DNA of 64,000 nucleotides, from positions 63,415 to 127,414 of the forward strand of contig NVTV01000004.1 in assembly GCA_002401695.1 (NCBI GenBank), read 5' to 3'. The translations under genes were made by a program, and so were the position numbers. Source of the DNA: Alphaproteobacteria bacterium (lineage in GTDB: Bacteria; Pseudomonadota; Alphaproteobacteria; Micavibrionales; Micavibrionaceae). The number at the start of each line of letters is the position of its first letter. Within the stretch, counting starts at the first letter, position 1. The notes beneath the pieces were generated by a model. It did not search any database, was not told where the DNA came from, and saw only the letters and a program-made list of their open reading frames with translations. Shown here piece by piece: positions 18,250-26,941 of this stretch.

Positions 18250-20094
18250 TTAAGCGGCGTTATCAATGACATCAATAAATATTTGACCGTATTTCTTAAG
18301 TTTTGATTGTCCAACACCGGGAACTTGGGACATGTCCTCGAGTGTTGAAGGCCTGCTTTTTGCCATATCTATCAGTGTTTTATCGTGAAATACAACGTAG
18401 GGCGGGATATTATTTTCCTTGGCGATGGATAGGCGTAGCGCTTTTAGTTCTGTGAATAATGCCTGATCTTCTTCTCTATCCAGACTTATCGCAGGGTCTG
18501 CTTTTCTGGAGCTTCTTGACGATGATTTTGTTGTTTTTGGCTCTAAACGCAAATGTATATCGTCTTTGCTTTTTAGAAATGCCATGCCTTGTTCTGTGAT
18601 TTTTAAGCCGCCATGCGCATCCATATCAACATATAGAAAATTCCGTGCAACAATTTGTCTGAGAATGCTCTGCCATTCTTTTTGCGTGTGTTCTGTGCCG
18701 ATGCCATAGGTACTTAGGGTATTATGGCCGAAATTTTGGATACGCTCATTATCCTTGCCAAGCAAAACGTCAATGATATAGCCGGTGCCAAACCTCTGCT
18801 CTGTTCGGTAAACACAGGAAATCGCTTTTTGAACGGCGGTGGTTGCATCAAATGTTTTGGGTGGGCTCAGGCAAGTGTCGCAATTATTGCATGGCTCACA
18901 CTGATCATCGAAATAACGCAACAGTACTTGTCGTCTGCATGTCGCGGTCTCGCAAAATCCCAGAAAAGCACTAAGTTTTTGGCGCTCTATGCGTTTTTGT
19001 TCTTCATTGCTTTCGGAGGACTCAATCATTTGCCGTTGCAGGACTAAATCTTGCAAGCTATAGACCATCCAAGCCACAGCGGGCAGGCCATCACGTCCTG
19101 CGCGTCCGGTTTCTTGGTAATATGCTTCGATGTTTTTGGGTAAATCAAGGTGTGCGACGAATCTGACATCGGGCTTGTTAATACCCATACCAAAGGCAAT
19201 GGTTGCCACGATGATTACACTTTCATCTTTTATGAAACGTTCTTGATTGGCTGCGCGCACGTTTTTGTCGAGGCGCGCATGATAGGGCAGGGCGTTATAC
19301 CCTTGGTTAGACAGCCATGTTGCGGTTTCTTCGACTTTGCGGCGGGACAGGCAGTAAACAATGCCGCTTTCGCCTTCGGGTCTTGCTTTTAGGAACCGCA
19401 ACAGCTGTTGGCGCGGGTTATCTTTAATAGCAACATTATAGGTGATATTGGGGCGATCAAAGCCTGAAACATAGATTTTTGGCAGATCCAAGCGCTCAAC
19501 AATATCCTTGCGCGTCGGGGCATCTGCTGTCGCGGTGACGGCGATACAAGGCACAGTGGGGTAGCGTGTGCGCAGGATGGAAAGCTGTCTGTATTCCTGT
19601 CTGAAATCATGCCCCCATTGAGAGATACAATGCGCTTCGTCAATGGCGAATAACGCAAGATCAATATGGTCTAACACATCCAGAAACGCATCATTTACCA
19701 AGCGTTCGGGCGCAACATAAACCAGATCAAGCCTGCCTGCCTGAAAGTCTGCCATCGCCTCGTGTAATTGCGCAGGCTCCAGCGCAGAATGGATTGCCGC
19801 GGCTTTCACGCCCAGCTCTTTTAACGCTGTTACTTGATCTTGCATTAGGGCGATGAGGGGGGAAACGATAATGCCTGTACCCTTAAGACACAGCGCAGGA
19901 ATTTGATAACAGAATGATTTTCCGCTGCCCGTTGGCATAAGAACGCAGCAACTCTGGCCGGAGATCACCGTATTGATGATATCTTCTTGTTCTGCGCGAA
20001 AATGATCATAGCCAAAGACGGATGATAAGATATATGCGGGATCTATTGTATTTTCTATAGGGTTACTTTCCATCGTATCAGTGACACTTACCAT
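18250..20094 (-). CDS. recQ: ATP-dependent DNA helicase RecQ
   Basis: A 614-residue 3'-5' DNA helicase for recombination and fork repair. Motif 0 region FGYDHFRAEQ, Walker A MPTGSGKS, DEAH box IDEAHCISQWGHDFR, VATIAFGMGINKPDVRFV and the QETGRAGRDG arginine motif are all present. They are followed by the RecQ zinc site (a Cys in ATCRRQ, then Cys-x2-Cys-x2-Cys) and a C-terminal HRDC domain (about residues 535-610). ATG 20094 follows a GAGGG stretch. A possible 42-residue reading frame ends 4 bases upstream. Confidence 0.96.
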   Translation of the reverse strand: MVSVTDTMESNPIENTIDPAYILSSVFGYDHFRAEQEDIINTVISGQSCCVLMPTGSGKSFCYQIPALCLKGTGIIVSPLIALMQDQVTALKELGVKAAAIHSALEPAQLHEAMADFQAGRLDLVYVAPERLVNDAFLDVLDHIDLALFAIDEAHCISQWGHDFRQEYRQLSILRTRYPTVPCIAVTATADAPTRKDIVERLDLPKIYVSGFDRPNITYNVAIKDNPRQQLLRFLKARPEGESGIVYCLSRRKVEETATWLSNQGYNALPYHARLDKNVRAANQERFIKDESVIIVATIAFGMGINKPDVRFVAHLDLPKNIEAYYQETGRAGRDGLPAVAWMVYSLQDLVLQRQMIESSESNEEQKRIERQKLSAFLGFCETATCRRQVLLRYFDDQCEPCNNCDTCLSPPKTFDATTAVQKAISCVYRTEQRFGTGYIIDVLLGKDNERIQNFGHNTLSTYGIGTEHTQKEWQSILRQIVARNFLYVDMDAHGGLKITEQGMAFLKSKDDIHLRLEPKTTKSSSRSSRKADPAISLDREEDQALFTELKALRLSIAKENNIPPYVVFHDKTLIDMAKSRPSTLEDMSQVPGVGQSKLKKYGQIFIDVIDNAA

Positions 20095-20098
20095 GATT

Positions 20099-20227
20099 TT
20101 AAAACACCCTCGTACTTTCTTTAAGTGTTGCTATCCTAACAGGCCGCCAGCATTCGTCAATATTATGCGATGAAAGCTGTGATGATAAAGTGCCATACGG
20201 CATTGCAGCATAATTAAGTGTTTCCAT
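20099..20227 (-). CDS. Possible 42-residue leader ORF upstream of recQ
   Basis: An ATG at 20227 opens 42 codons ending at a TAA 4 bases before the recQ ATG. The sequence has a normal mix of residues (METLNYAAMPYGTLSSQL, then a Trp-Arg-Pro segment) and would suit translational coupling to recQ. There is no good ribosome site and no known family. It may be chance; listed because it fills the gap and abuts recQ so closely. Confidence 0.25.
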   Translation of the reverse strand: METLNYAAMPYGTLSSQLSSHNIDECWRPVRIATLKESTRVF

Positions 20228-20312
20228 CTTTGCTTTGTTTTTGATATTATCGCGTTGAACTTCTCTTGTGTAAACATTCGTTTTATTCGTACCATGAACA
20301 GGGATCGTATTT

Positions 20313-21563
20313 ATGGAAATTAACAAAATTATTCTGAGCGCAAGTGTTTCAACTATCATTTGCATGGGATCGTATACTGCACACGCCGCCGGATTTTATA
20401 TTCAGGAGCAGTCTGTATCCGGCCTTGGAAATGCCTATGCCGGACAAGTCGCCACAGCGCGCGATGCCAGTGTTGTTTATTACAATCCCGCAGGCATGAC
20501 AAAGCTGAGCGGTAGCCATATTAATGCCGGAACACATATTCTTGCACCATCTGCGCATTTGAAAGATACGGGATCATCTGCGGCTTTTGGTGGTGCGACA
20601 GGCGGCAGCGGTGGAAACCCTTATGCTGTAACACCCATTCCAAACCTGCATGTGTCATATGAAGTTGTTGAAAACACATTCTGGTTAGGTTTTTCTGTTT
20701 CAGCGCCTTTCGGGCTTTCCAATAAATATAAGGATGGTTGGTTCGGACGCTTTGATTCAACGGAAACCACGCTTCAGACCATTGATTTTCAGCCCAGTTT
20801 TGCTGTGAAGGTAAATGACAAGTTTTCTTTGGGCGGCGGTGTTAATATTCAACATGCTGATGTTGATATTAAGAAAGTCATTAATCAGGGCGCCGGTGAA
20901 AGAAACAGCACTCTTGAAGGGGATGCTGTAACATTTGGCTTCAATGTCGGTGTGTTGTATGAGCCCATAGAGGGGACAATTTTGGGGGTGCATTATCGTT
21001 CCGGTATACATCACCATGTTGATGGCCATGTCATAATCGATAATAACGGTACAGTTACAAGCAGCACGGTAGCAAGGGCGGAGCTTAATCTGCCGGAGAT
21101 CGTACAGCTTGGGGTGAACCACAAGGTGAATGACAAGCTTACCCTTCAGGCGGGTGCAACGTGGTTTGGTTGGAACAGCTTTGAAGAAATCCGTGTTCTA
21201 AATGCTGCTGGGGGGCTAATCGCCAATACTACGCAGAATTATCAAACAACGTGGGCTTTTGCTATTGGCGGAGAGTATGCGCTGAATGACAAATGGACGT
21301 TGCGCGCGGGTTATCAGTTTGATGAAACACCCACGACAGATGAATACAGAACCACTCTGACGCCCGATGGTGATCGTCATTGGGTTTCGACGGGGGCGAC
21401 GTATAAATATAATGATAAAATCGATATTGATTTGGCTGCAACCTATGTTGATATTGCATCAGAGAAAATAGACGTTTCCAGGAACGGAAATCTTGCCACC
21501 GTTAAAGCAGATACGGGTGGGCATGTTGCGATTTTATCGTTTGGTGTGAATTATAAGTTCTAA
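20313..21563 (+). CDS. FadL/OmpP1/TodX family outer membrane transporter
   Basis: A 416-residue outer membrane beta-barrel, likely for uptake of fatty acids or other hydrophobic compounds. The signal peptide runs to TAHA, then the mature protein starts AGFYIQEQSVSGLGNAYAG, the N-terminal hatch of the family. VVYYNPAGM follows. Later come the repeated amphipathic strands, and the protein ends in GVNYKF with the C-terminal Phe typical of barrel proteins. It stands alone between recQ and a convergent GGDEF-EAL gene. Substrate cannot be read from the sequence. Confidence 0.9.
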   Translation: MEINKIILSASVSTIICMGSYTAHAAGFYIQEQSVSGLGNAYAGQVATARDASVVYYNPAGMTKLSGSHINAGTHILAPSAHLKDTGSSAAFGGATGGSGGNPYAVTPIPNLHVSYEVVENTFWLGFSVSAPFGLSNKYKDGWFGRFDSTETTLQTIDFQPSFAVKVNDKFSLGGGVNIQHADVDIKKVINQGAGERNSTLEGDAVTFGFNVGVLYEPIEGTILGVHYRSGIHHHVDGHVIIDNNGTVTSSTVARAELNLPEIVQLGVNHKVNDKLTLQAGATWFGWNSFEEIRVLNAAGGLIANTTQNYQTTWAFAIGGEYALNDKWTLRAGYQFDETPTTDEYRTTLTPDGDRHWVSTGATYKYNDKIDIDLAATYVDIASEKIDVSRNGNLATVKADTGGHVAILSFGVNYKF

Positions 21564-21595
21564 GATAGCCAAGGAAATCTCATCCGGTCTATAGA

Positions 21596-23638
21596 TTAAT
21601 GTTGCACTTTACTTAAGGCATAATCTGTTTCTTCGGAGTCCGGTATTGAATTTGCGAGGGTGCTATCTGATGCTTCGGCTCGTGCTTTTTCATCTTCAAG
21701 AAACTTCAGAACGCCTTCTTCCGGCAGGGGTTTGCTGAAATAATACCCTTGAATAATATTTAGACCCAAGTCAGTCAATATATCCAATTGTTGTTTTGTT
21801 TCAACGCCTTCCACAATACCTTCCAGCTTAAGATTGTAGCAAAGGTCAGCGATAGTGCGGAGAATATTTCTTGTTGCACTACAGGTCTCTATATTAAGAG
21901 TAAAACTACGATCAATCTTTAGGCGCTCAATCGGCAAGTGCTGAATATAGCTAAGACTGGAAAAACCGGTTCCAAAATCATCTAACGCAATTTTACATCC
22001 TAAGTCGCGTAGCATATTGATGCCTTCAAGTGCGCGATCGAAATTCTCCATCACGGCTGTTTCGGTGACCTCAAATATAATGCGCTCTGCCGGAACATTT
22101 GAATGTTCGAGGATATTAATGATGTCTATAATCGCTGCTTGAGAGCAGAGATCAAAAGTGGATAGGTTAAAGGATACATTTATATGTTTCGGCCAACGGG
22201 CCACTGCCTGCAGTGTTTTGGTAAATAATATAGATGTGAGTTGGTTAATCATGCCTGATTGTTCTGCGGATTTAATGAAGATATCCGGAGGGGTTCTTCC
22301 TAACGTGGGGTTATCCCAACGCGCAAGAGATTCCAGACAGATCGTTCGCTCTGTATTGGTATCAATGATTGGTTGGAAAACCACAGAAAGCTCTTTGTTA
22401 AGGTTTGCCTCTTTAAGGTGGTGCGCTATCGTGCTGACTTCACGGATAAGGGTTTCATGTTCATTAGAAAACATAACCGCGCTGCCTTTGCTGTTTTGTT
22501 TGGAATAACAAAGGGCATAATCTGCTCTTTCGAACAAAAGTGACGCCGTTTCACCAGCGGAGGGAAAAGAGGCGAACCCGACGGTACAGGAAATTTTTAT
22601 AGTGCCTTTTTTCATACCGTTCATTTTAAATGGTCTTTTTAACGCCCTACAAATAGTGTTTCCGAAATCAATGATATCTTGCTCTGATCCCGGGTGTGGA
22701 ATGATAATGCCGAATTCGTCACCGCCCAGTCGTGCGATAAGAACGTTATCATCCAGTAATTGACGTAATCTAATGCTTGTATCTAACAAAATTTGGTCAC
22801 CAACAGCATGCCCGAATAGATCGTTAATTTGCTTAAAGCCATCAAGATCAAGCATGCCGACTACAAAAGGTTCTTTGGTTGTTATGTGCGTTTGAAGGAT
22901 ATCGTTAAGCTCATAAAAGAAGCAGCGTCGGTTTGGTAGGGTTGTTAAGCTATCCAGATTTGCCAATTGCTCATTCTTGGCATTTAATATCTCCATCAGC
23001 CTTGTTTGCTTTTCCATTTTCTGTTGATTTTCTATGAGGCGGGTAAAATCAACAGAATAGCGAAACATGATGAATACAATGATGCCGACAGCCAATAAAA
23101 TATCGATAGCAATAGCATTGTAGATTGGTTGATCGCTTATACCGAAGAAGATGGATCCGGGTATAGCGACAATGGCTGCAATTATCATTGCGGCTTGCTG
23201 AAGGTGCATTAAGCAGGTAATCACGCCAATGGATGTTAAGCACATGAAAAAGGCAACATAGCCCTGAGTGTACGCATTACCATATTCAAAAAGGCTGATT
23301 GACCAAACAATGCACATGCCACCGATAATGACTGCAAGGTAATTAATTGTACGTAGACGAGAGCGTATTGCATCATTGTCTAATGCATCGATATCACTTT
23401 TAATGAGCAGTATTGATCTCAATATTGTAATGGGCGTTAATATTATAGGTAAAGCAATTGTCATATAATATGGTGCATATTCAAAATGTATATATGCCAT
23501 TGTTATTATGTTGATCATAACGATGGCATACATTAACGGAATTTGCTTTGAGAGCGCTTTGTAGCGTGCTCTGTTTAGTTCCGGATTGGTTTCCTGAATT
23601 TCAAAAATAAAATTAATAATTTTGTTTTTAATCGACAT
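21596..23638 (-). CDS. Membrane GGDEF-EAL cyclic di-GMP protein
   Basis: A 680-residue protein with about five or six N-terminal membrane helices (residues about 30-200), a GGDEF domain and an EAL domain. The cyclase motif is intact (ARLGGDEF). In the phosphodiesterase domain the signature reads ESL rather than EAL, keeping the metal-binding Glu. Other catalytic segments are present (FEVTET, LDDFGTGFSS, VEGVET, QGYYFSKPLP), so hydrolysis is plausible. The membrane part is a sensor of unknown ligand. The gene converges with the FadL gene. Whether the protein makes, breaks or does both to cyclic di-GMP cannot be told. Confidence 0.9.
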   Translation of the reverse strand: MSIKNKIINFIFEIQETNPELNRARYKALSKQIPLMYAIVMINIITMAYIHFEYAPYYMTIALPIILTPITILRSILLIKSDIDALDNDAIRSRLRTINYLAVIIGGMCIVWSISLFEYGNAYTQGYVAFFMCLTSIGVITCLMHLQQAAMIIAAIVAIPGSIFFGISDQPIYNAIAIDILLAVGIIVFIMFRYSVDFTRLIENQQKMEKQTRLMEILNAKNEQLANLDSLTTLPNRRCFFYELNDILQTHITTKEPFVVGMLDLDGFKQINDLFGHAVGDQILLDTSIRLRQLLDDNVLIARLGGDEFGIIIPHPGSEQDIIDFGNTICRALKRPFKMNGMKKGTIKISCTVGFASFPSAGETASLLFERADYALCYSKQNSKGSAVMFSNEHETLIREVSTIAHHLKEANLNKELSVVFQPIIDTNTERTICLESLARWDNPTLGRTPPDIFIKSAEQSGMINQLTSILFTKTLQAVARWPKHINVSFNLSTFDLCSQAAIIDIINILEHSNVPAERIIFEVTETAVMENFDRALEGINMLRDLGCKIALDDFGTGFSSLSYIQHLPIERLKIDRSFTLNIETCSATRNILRTIADLCYNLKLEGIVEGVETKQQLDILTDLGLNIIQGYYFSKPLPEEGVLKFLEDEKARAEASDSTLANSIPDSEETDYALSKVQH

Positions 23639-23983
23639 TTTTCTATACCGTTTACCGCTATATTACTATGCGACTATAATAAGAATGTTTTAAAGCTTCG
23701 TTAATTTCACATCGGTTTAATAGAAGCAGCTTGCGTTAGATCTGGTTGGGAAGCATACGTACAGTCCCCGATATAATTTGTTGTTCAACCATTTCTTGAA
23801 GGCTTGAAATCCCATCCAATTGCTAATTTGTGATTAAAGGGCTAAACTCCGCCCAAGAATCCCTATGTGTGAGATTATGCAGATATAACCAGGGAATGTT
23901 CTGATTGTGAATCAGAATTAAAAAAACAATTAATGCATTCTTCGCTCACCATGAGTGATGTATTTTGATAACAGGGGCTACAA
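23639..23983. other. Intergenic region between the GGDEF-EAL gene and the RimK-like gene
   Basis: A 345-base AT-rich stretch with divergent genes on either side, so it should hold both promoters. I see no convincing ORF. The one clear structure is the inverted repeat at 23899-23917. A ribosome site AGGGG lies just before the ATG at 23984. Confidence 0.6.
23899..23917. repeat. Inverted repeat TTCTGATT-GTG-AATCAGAA
   Basis: Perfect 8-base arms around a 3-base centre, about 67 bases before the RimK-like start. It is followed by A-rich, not T-rich, sequence on the plus strand, so it is not an obvious terminator. It could be a repressor site or a leader hairpin for the downstream gene. Confidence 0.5.
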
Positions 23984-24874
23984 ATGAGAATAGGGATTTT
24001 AACGACAGGGAATGAAGAAGAGGATAACCGCTTGTTTGAAGCGGCGGAGGAGCGTGGGCATAGCGCGGAGATATTATTTCTGTCTCAGTGTAGTTTGCAC
24101 GTTTGTATGGATGCGCCGGATATTTATTACGATGAAAGGCCGATAGGTGATGCGTTTGATATTATTCTTCCGCGCATTGATACGCCTCATACGCAATATG
24201 GCTTTACCATTCTCAGGCAGTTTCAATCTATGCATGTTTATACATCGGATAGGGCATTCGTCTTAGAGGTTGGTCGTGACAAGATGCGTTGTATGCAGCG
24301 CCTTTTGAAAAAAGAGGTTCCATTTCCATCAACGGGCATCGCGTATGCGAAAAAGGATTTCGATACGATGGTTGAACGGGTTGGCGGTGCGCCTATTATT
24401 GTTAAGCTTGTTGAAGGTACGGAAGGTATTGGTGTTTTCTTAGCCAGAGATGCGAAGGAAGCGGTTTATTTGCTCAAAACATTTAAGCAGCTTTCAACCC
24501 CGCTGATTGTTCAGAAGTTTATTGAGGAATCTTCGGGTAGCGATATTCGGGCGTTTGTTGTGGGCGGTAAAGTTGTTGCCTCGATGGAGCGGAATTCCAA
24601 CGATGGTGATTTCCGCGCAAACATTGCTTTGGGAGGCCACAGTAAAGCCCTTACATTAAGTGCAGAGGAAGAACAGGTTGCTCTGGACGCGGTTAAGGCG
24701 ATTGGTATTAATATCGCGGGCGTTGATCTTATTCGCTCAAATAAGGGGCCGCTTGTTATTGAAATTAATGTCGCTCCGAATTTTGGTGGTACATGGGGTC
24801 TGGAAGACGTGTCGGGCGTTGATGTGGCAGGCGCGATTATTGAATATGCGGTATCCGAGCAGGCAAAAATGTAA
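23984..24874 (+). CDS. RimK family ATP-grasp alpha-L-glutamate ligase
   Basis: A 296-residue ATP-grasp enzyme that resembles RimK, which adds glutamate residues to the C-terminus of ribosomal protein S6; some relatives act on other peptides or cofactors. The domain order is an N-terminal LPRIDTPHTQYG region, VGRDKMRCMQRLL, the nucleotide-binding IIVKLVEGTEGIGVFLA, and the metal site VIEINVAPNFGG. FVVGGKVVASMER and FRANIALGG are family signatures. AGGGG sits 7 bases before ATG. A GDPD gene follows 80 bases downstream. Confidence 0.9.
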   Translation: MRIGILTTGNEEEDNRLFEAAEERGHSAEILFLSQCSLHVCMDAPDIYYDERPIGDAFDIILPRIDTPHTQYGFTILRQFQSMHVYTSDRAFVLEVGRDKMRCMQRLLKKEVPFPSTGIAYAKKDFDTMVERVGGAPIIVKLVEGTEGIGVFLARDAKEAVYLLKTFKQLSTPLIVQKFIEESSGSDIRAFVVGGKVVASMERNSNDGDFRANIALGGHSKALTLSAEEEQVALDAVKAIGINIAGVDLIRSNKGPLVIEINVAPNFGGTWGLEDVSGVDVAGAIIEYAVSEQAKM

Positions 24875-24954
24875 AATGCCCATTTCTTCTTTTGACGGAT
24901 GAGCAATCGCATGGCTATAGTGCGCATTATGTCGTTAAGCAAAGGGGTATAGAT

Positions 24955-25692
24955 ATGATAGATCGCATAATTGGCCATAGGGGGGCTGGTGTTCTTGCTC
25001 CCGAAAATACTATTGCTGCACTTAAGGTGGCGCATGATTTGGGGTTAAGCCATGTTGAATTTGATGTTCGTTTAACCAAAGACCATGTGCCGATTATTTC
25101 CCATGATGATAGCTTGATGCGTTGCGCTCATATCGATCAGTTGGTGTCACAATCGAATTATGCTGATATCAAAGATGTAAACGTGGCCGAACATTATGCC
25201 TTGGCCGATTTTTATGCCACCATTCCGACGTTAGAAGAATATTTGGCAGAGGCCAAGGCGTTGGGGCTGCATTGCCAAGTAGAGTTAAAGCCTAATGTGG
25301 GTGATGAAGCGTTGCTGGTTGAAATTGCGGGTGCTGTGTTGGATGGTTTCTATAAAGATACGCCTGATGATTCGTTGCCCCTTGTGACCAGTTTTATTCC
25401 GCACTGTTTAAAAATGTTGAAGGATATGGCAAAGCGTCCTTATAAAACTGGTGTTTTGGTTAAAGTTGAGGAAACCACGAATTGGAAAGATTTGGCGGCA
25501 CGTTCATCCTGTGATGTTATCCATGTTCATGCGCTTTATCTTAAAAAAGAATTTGCCGAAGGTATGCTCGCCGCTGGATATAAAATTAACGGTTTCCACT
25601 TAAACCATCCGGAAACTGCCAAAAAGGCACTTGCGCTGGGGTGTCAAAAATTCACATGCGATATTCCGGATGTCTTTTTGCGTAATGCATGA
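24955..25692 (+). CDS. Glycerophosphodiester phosphodiesterase (first of a tandem pair)
   Basis: A 245-residue cytosolic enzyme expected to hydrolyse glycerophosphodiesters to glycerol-3-phosphate and an alcohol. The active-site parts are intact: HRGAG with the first His and Arg, the PENT Glu, metal-binding EFD, the second catalytic His in ISHDD, and the VELK Glu. ATG 24955 has AAAGGGG 9 bases upstream; the frame stays open further upstream but without a better start. A paralogue follows 93 bases downstream. Confidence 0.93.
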   Translation: MIDRIIGHRGAGVLAPENTIAALKVAHDLGLSHVEFDVRLTKDHVPIISHDDSLMRCAHIDQLVSQSNYADIKDVNVAEHYALADFYATIPTLEEYLAEAKALGLHCQVELKPNVGDEALLVEIAGAVLDGFYKDTPDDSLPLVTSFIPHCLKMLKDMAKRPYKTGVLVKVEETTNWKDLAARSSCDVIHVHALYLKKEFAEGMLAAGYKINGFHLNHPETAKKALALGCQKFTCDIPDVFLRNA

Positions 25693-25740
25693 ACATTATT
25701 TTATTGACTTTTTTCACGTGAATGCGCTAAGAAGAGAATG

Positions 25741-25769
25741 TGTCCATTATTCTGGATATATGGGTGAAT
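25741..25769 (+). repeat. Dyad repeat copy A (GTCCA-TTATTC-TGGAT)
   Basis: First of three 29-base related copies. The core is a near-perfect inverted repeat with arms GTCCA and TGGAT around TTATTC, followed by a shared tail ending in GAAT. It lies just before the second GDPD gene and could be a protein-binding site. Confidence 0.6.
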
Positions 25770-25785
25770 TTGAGTTTTAACAACG

Positions 25786-26553
25786 ATGGTTGGTGTCATG
25801 GCTGAGGGCAATGTTCGGAGCTGTATAGTAGGTCATAGAGGTGCGGGGAATTCTGCACCGGGAAGCACTATGGCTGCGCTTGAAAAAGCGGTAGAGCTAG
25901 ATTTGAAATGGGTTGAGTTTGATGTTCGCTTAACGGCGGATCATCACTTGGTTATTGCCAATGCGGACGATTTATCCGGCTGCTCTGGTCAGGATATCAA
26001 AATTTCTGAAAGTACTCTTGATGATTTGTTGGATGTGGATGTTGCCCAATCCTTTGTAGGAACGGATGATGTACATAGGATTCCTTTGTTTGAAGATGCT
26101 GTTGCCTTTTGCACAGAACATGGAATACGTACTCAAATTGAGCTGAAGGGCGAAGTAGGGACAGAGGAGGCTCTGGCCGAGGCTGTCGTTCATAGTTTGA
26201 AGCAACAACCCTTTCCTGCTGGCGGCGCGCCTCTGATTACAAGTTTTACGCCGAAATGCTTGTCTGCGATTGATCGTTTTTCCGAAGGCTCTCTTGATAC
26301 TGGTCTTTTAATTCATACGCATCTGTCCAATGACTGGAAAGAGGTCGCCAAAGAGGCCGATCCTGATTACGTTCATTTTTATGGTGGTGTTGTAAATAAT
26401 GAACATTTGGCTGATAAATTTGGACAAGCGGTGCGTGATGCGGGGTATCGCCTTAATGCTTATAAGGTTAATACCAAAGAAGATGCACAGGCCGCTATTG
26501 ATGCGGGCGCAGAAAGATTTACATCGGATGAACCAGAAATTTTACTAGGATAG
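25786..26553 (+). CDS. GDPD paralogue with degenerate active site
   Basis: A 255-residue relative of the preceding gene with the same layout: HRGAG, EFDVRLTADH and IELKG. Three key positions differ: PENT is APGST, so the metal or substrate Glu is lost, and the second catalytic His-Asp of ISHDD is replaced by Asn-Ala in IANADD. On known GDPD chemistry this should abolish or change activity, so it may be a pseudoenzyme, a regulator or a binding protein. ATG 25786 or 25798 could be the start. It is a divergent duplicate kept in frame. Confidence 0.85.
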   Translation: MVGVMAEGNVRSCIVGHRGAGNSAPGSTMAALEKAVELDLKWVEFDVRLTADHHLVIANADDLSGCSGQDIKISESTLDDLLDVDVAQSFVGTDDVHRIPLFEDAVAFCTEHGIRTQIELKGEVGTEEALAEAVVHSLKQQPFPAGGAPLITSFTPKCLSAIDRFSEGSLDTGLLIHTHLSNDWKEVAKEADPDYVHFYGGVVNNEHLADKFGQAVRDAGYRLNAYKVNTKEDAQAAIDAGAERFTSDEPEILLG

Positions 26554-26604
26554 ATTTGGATTTAAGCCATGAAAAATGAGAAATATATTTTAAATATGTC
26601 TATA

Positions 26605-26633
26605 TGTCTATTATTCTGGACTTATAGGTTAAT
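26605..26633 (+). repeat. Dyad repeat copy B (GTCTA-TTATTC-TGGAC)
   Basis: Second copy of the 29-base element, with one mismatch in the left arm of the dyad. It lies about 50 bases after the second GDPD gene. Confidence 0.6.
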
Positions 26634-26718
26634 ATGATGCTATATGTACTTGAAATCATACTAGAGTAAGAGGAATTGAACATCGTGAGACAGAGCGAGA
26701 TAGCGTTACAAGCATATA

Positions 26719-26747
26719 CGTCCATTATTCTGGACTGGTGGACGAAT
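26719..26747 (+). repeat. Dyad repeat copy C (GTCCA-TTATTC-TGGAC)
   Basis: Third copy, with a perfect dyad of 5-base arms around 6 bases and the shared GAAT tail. It lies about 220 bases before the nucleotidyltransferase start and upstream of the terminator-like stem. Confidence 0.6.
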
Positions 26748-26854
26748 CTTGTGTCTTTCATTTGCAGAGCCGTAAGGCGAGGGCAATTCACGCTTTCGGT
26801 GTTTCATGGGCTATGTATGCCCTGTATTTTACTAAAAATTATTGATCTATCCAG

Positions 26855-26881
26855 AGTCTCGCATTTCGTGGGGCTTTTTTT
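26855..26881 (+). terminator. Intrinsic terminator-like stem in the nucleotidyltransferase leader
   Basis: AGTCTC pairs with GGGGCT (some G-T pairs) around a 9-base loop and is followed by seven T. It lies 300 bases past the second GDPD gene and 60 bases before the next start, so it ends either a small RNA or an attenuated leader rather than simply the GDPD transcript. Confidence 0.5.
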
Positions 26882-26913
26882 ATGCATTCAACGATATAAC
26901 GAAAATGAGAACA

Positions 26914-26929
26914 GCCACTGCCAAGTGGC
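26914..26929 (+). promoter_or_regulatory. Hairpin next to the ribosome site of the nucleotidyltransferase gene
   Basis: GCCACT-GCCA-AGTGGC forms a perfect 6-base stem ending 1 base before the AGGGGA ribosome site of the gene at 26942. A second pairing (CTGCC/GGCAG) overlaps it, so two shapes are possible. It may tune translation. Confidence 0.4.
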
Positions 26930-26941
26930 AGGGGAACAGAA

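Larger units (their letters stand above)
26554..26941. other. Intergenic region with dyad repeats, hairpins and terminator
   Basis: A 388-base stretch before the nucleotidyltransferase gene. It holds dyad repeat copies B and C, short hairpins GCC-GTAA-GGC (near 26770) and GGGC-TATGTAT-GCCC (near 26810), a terminator-like stem at 26855-26881 and a GCCACT/AGTGGC stem just before the ribosome site. No reading frame here is convincing. It could encode a small RNA that ends at the terminator, or a regulated leader of the downstream gene. Confidence 0.5.

Noticed and set aside
21596-23638. Loss of phosphodiesterase function because the motif is ESL, not EAL
   Set aside because: The Glu is retained and the other metal-binding segments are intact, so loss of activity is not supported.
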